DNA from: Agrocybe praecox
Lineage: Eukaryota; Basidiomycota; Agaricomycetes; Agaricales; Agrocybaceae
Assembly: GCA_964017145.1 (NCBI GenBank)
Contig: OZ024846.1
Location: forward strand, 2,666,001 to 2,730,000
Direction: 5' to 3'
Length of the DNA: 64,000 bases
Positions within the stretch are counted from its first letter, which is position 1, and the number at the start of each line of letters is the position of its first letter. Of the stretch, positions 62,311 through 64,000 are shown piece after piece. The notes below the pieces were generated by a model, which was not told the DNA's origin, ran no database searches, and saw only the letters and a list, made by a program, of their open reading frames with translations. A program made the translations under genes and the position numbers.

Positions 62311-62755
62311 CACCTCGTCTTCACTCCGTCGCTTCTCCTCATATGCGTCCCTCTGCGTGGAAGGCACCATCCAAGATGTTTTCCCCCTCAGGCCCTCGTC
62401 CTGTTTTTTCTTCCCTTTCTCTCTCTACACTTTATGATGAGGGTCTTTTGGTACTCAGTGCGCAACCCTTCTCATTCATGGGACGCGATGCGAATACTAT
62501 TAGGTACGTTCCCTTCGTTTTGTTCGTTTCATCTTGCCTTAACAGAGTACTTATATGCTTGCTGATTTGGGTAGCTTACCGTATGTTTTAGTGGCTACTT
62601 TTCTCGTTTTGCTTTGCTTTGACAACGTTTCTCGACTGGGTCGTCGTCTACCCTCCTCAACCACTTCGACCCCCTTCACCACTCGCCTATTTCCATTTCC
62701 CGTTCGTAGTTTTTGAACTATCACCCCAGTTATTAACCTACCTTTTACATCGACG

Positions 62756-63500
62756 ATGTCCTCCGCAACAAACTCCTTAACGAACGGGAAAAAAACACAC
62801 ACGTTACCTCTCTTACGCACAAGTCCGAGGCCGCCAACTCACACGACAACTCCAAGGAGAAGGACGTCCAAATTAAAGTCCACGCGGACGCGGATGCCGA
62901 AGAGCGATACGCAGATGGAGGATAGGCAGATGGGTACGACGCGGATGTCGTACGTGCGGATAGGGACGATGAAGGCGAGTGTACGCCAGAGAACAGACAG
63001 ATCAATGGGCTGTTTAGTGCGGAAATTGGACTGGGTGAATTTTCTTCTTTCGTTCAATGTTTTTTTCGTTTCGTTCTTGGACGTTGGTGTTTTGGATGGG
63101 TTGGGTTAGAAGACGCTGAAGACGTCGGTGGCAGCTGCCCTCGGTGGTCCGTGGTGTTTAGAGAACCTCTCATCGTCAGCTCCAATGATGACGTCGTCCG
63201 CCTGTGTCGAGCTCGTTGCACACTTGGATTCTTCCCCTTCCTTCGTATGATTCGAGTGACCCATAATGCATAACCCACTAACTATCCTCCTGGTTTTCCC
63301 CAAAGGCCGCGTACACCAATAAATAGGCCTCGAAGGCATCCTCCCCGGCGATTAAAAGCTCAGCTCGTAGGCCTCACATTACCCTGGCTCATATGCCTCA
63401 TCGTCATATTTGCCCTACCCCCAGGAGACGCGTATAATTTCGTGATTAACGTCATTTCCTACCCCTCTGTGATCAACGCGTCGGCCGCTCTCTTCACTTG
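62756..63500 (+). pseudogene. amino-acid permease (LAT/APC type) fragment, copy 2
   Basis: The plus strand from about 63383 reads GLTLPWLICLIVIFALPPGD followed by AYNFVINVISYPSVIN and a TAG stop. This is the permease segment also seen at 52.2 kb but with the PPGD motif preserved. The ATG at 62756 and the acidic, polar stretch SEAANSHDNSKEKDVQIKVH (about 62824 on, in a shifted frame) could be the remains of a permease N-terminus; this link is inference. Frameshift, internal stop and missing helices make it dead. Confidence 0.5.
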
Positions 63501-63509
63501 CGTTAATGT

Positions 63510-64000
63510 GTAGCTCGTGTATCTCTAGTTCTACGTATACACACTACATATGATTCCGAAGGGCAACGCGTTGTGTCAAGTCTGTATAATCAATGCAAAA
63601 TCTTCACTGCAGTGTGTTACGGTGCCGCTCGGCATCATTATTTGTACTTAATTGATTCCAAAGATTACACAGCCACGTGTGCTCGGGTACTTACGCGATT
63701 ATTCGTTGGCAGCTTGGATTGAGTACCACAACCGTGTTCTCCTGACAGGGATGCCCGTCATTTCCCCTATTCAACGACGCTCTCTTATCTTTCTTCCACC
63801 GGGGCCTTTATACATTACGGATTCGCAGGACCCGATACCAATACCAAGCATTCACGGTAATGACCTATGAACGTCACCTGGAGATCAACAGAGAAGAAGC
63901 TGACATGGCAAGATGGGCAGCAGCTGTTGCACATTTTTGGCAAGGAAGAGACAAAGAGGTTCAGGAAGGAAGTAGCGAAGTGAGTTGAACCCTTTGACGT
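63510..64000. other. window edge, possible partial exon
   Basis: An ATG at 63860 opens MTYERHLEINREEADMARWA and stays open to a GTGAGT-like donor at about 63979. It might be the first exon of a gene running out of the window, but nothing recognisable is encoded. Confidence 0.2.

Overview
The window looks like nuclear DNA of a mushroom-forming basidiomycete (Agaricomycetes). Coding regions are split by many 45-70 nt introns with GTRNGT donors, CTNAY-like branch sites and YAG acceptors. The families are typical of agarics: NACHT STAND proteins, an HRD/DYG kinase-like family, UstYa-like (DUF3328) genes, wax-synthase-fold proteins and etherase-type GSTs. Exon coordinates were assembled by hand from splice sites and reading frames. 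The supplied open frames include non-ATG starts, so starts were re-chosen on ATG.

Layout. 1-25 kb is ordinary euchromatic gene space: a large Ser/Thr-rich single-pass membrane protein (4994-7887 +), the casein kinase II regulatory subunit (10058-8810 -), a wax-synthase-domain membrane acyltransferase (10357-11823 +), a second single-pass membrane protein (13631-14850 +), a four-BRCT Dpb11/TopBP1/Rad4 homologue (15788-19870 +), a broken UstYa-like gene (20646-21232 +), a class 3 lipase (21519-23004 +) and an LRR-like protein (23434-25092 +). 25.7-28.5 kb holds two paralogous GST genes on the minus strand, with a decayed unrecognised gene between them.

29-64 kb is an accessory region of repeats and duplicated, broken genes. 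Four NACHT copies lie at 31768 (+, one homopolymer frameshift), 37964 (+, intact, 803 aa), 43101 (+, cut off just after the P-loop) and 60036 (-, one frameshift). All keep an N-terminal glycine-rich motif of the form VxxxGGxF. Among them lie an intact kinase-like gene (48510) and its truncated copy (about 40968-42281), which is interrupted by an 875-bp inverted-repeat element flanked by a GCCTAC target duplication. There is also a DNA-level duplicate of the fourth BRCT and tail of the Dpb11 homologue (36084-37165), a multi-exon minus-strand gene with a possible MLKL-NTD-like start, and PIF1/Helitron helicase debris (53375-53973). From 50 kb on, segmentally duplicated blocks carry amino-acid permease fragments and short acidic-plus-transmembrane modules.

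Functionally the first 25 kb is housekeeping and secretory. The right half reads as a fast-turnover, NLR-like cluster where NACHT genes and their 5' flanks have been copied together and then mostly inactivated.
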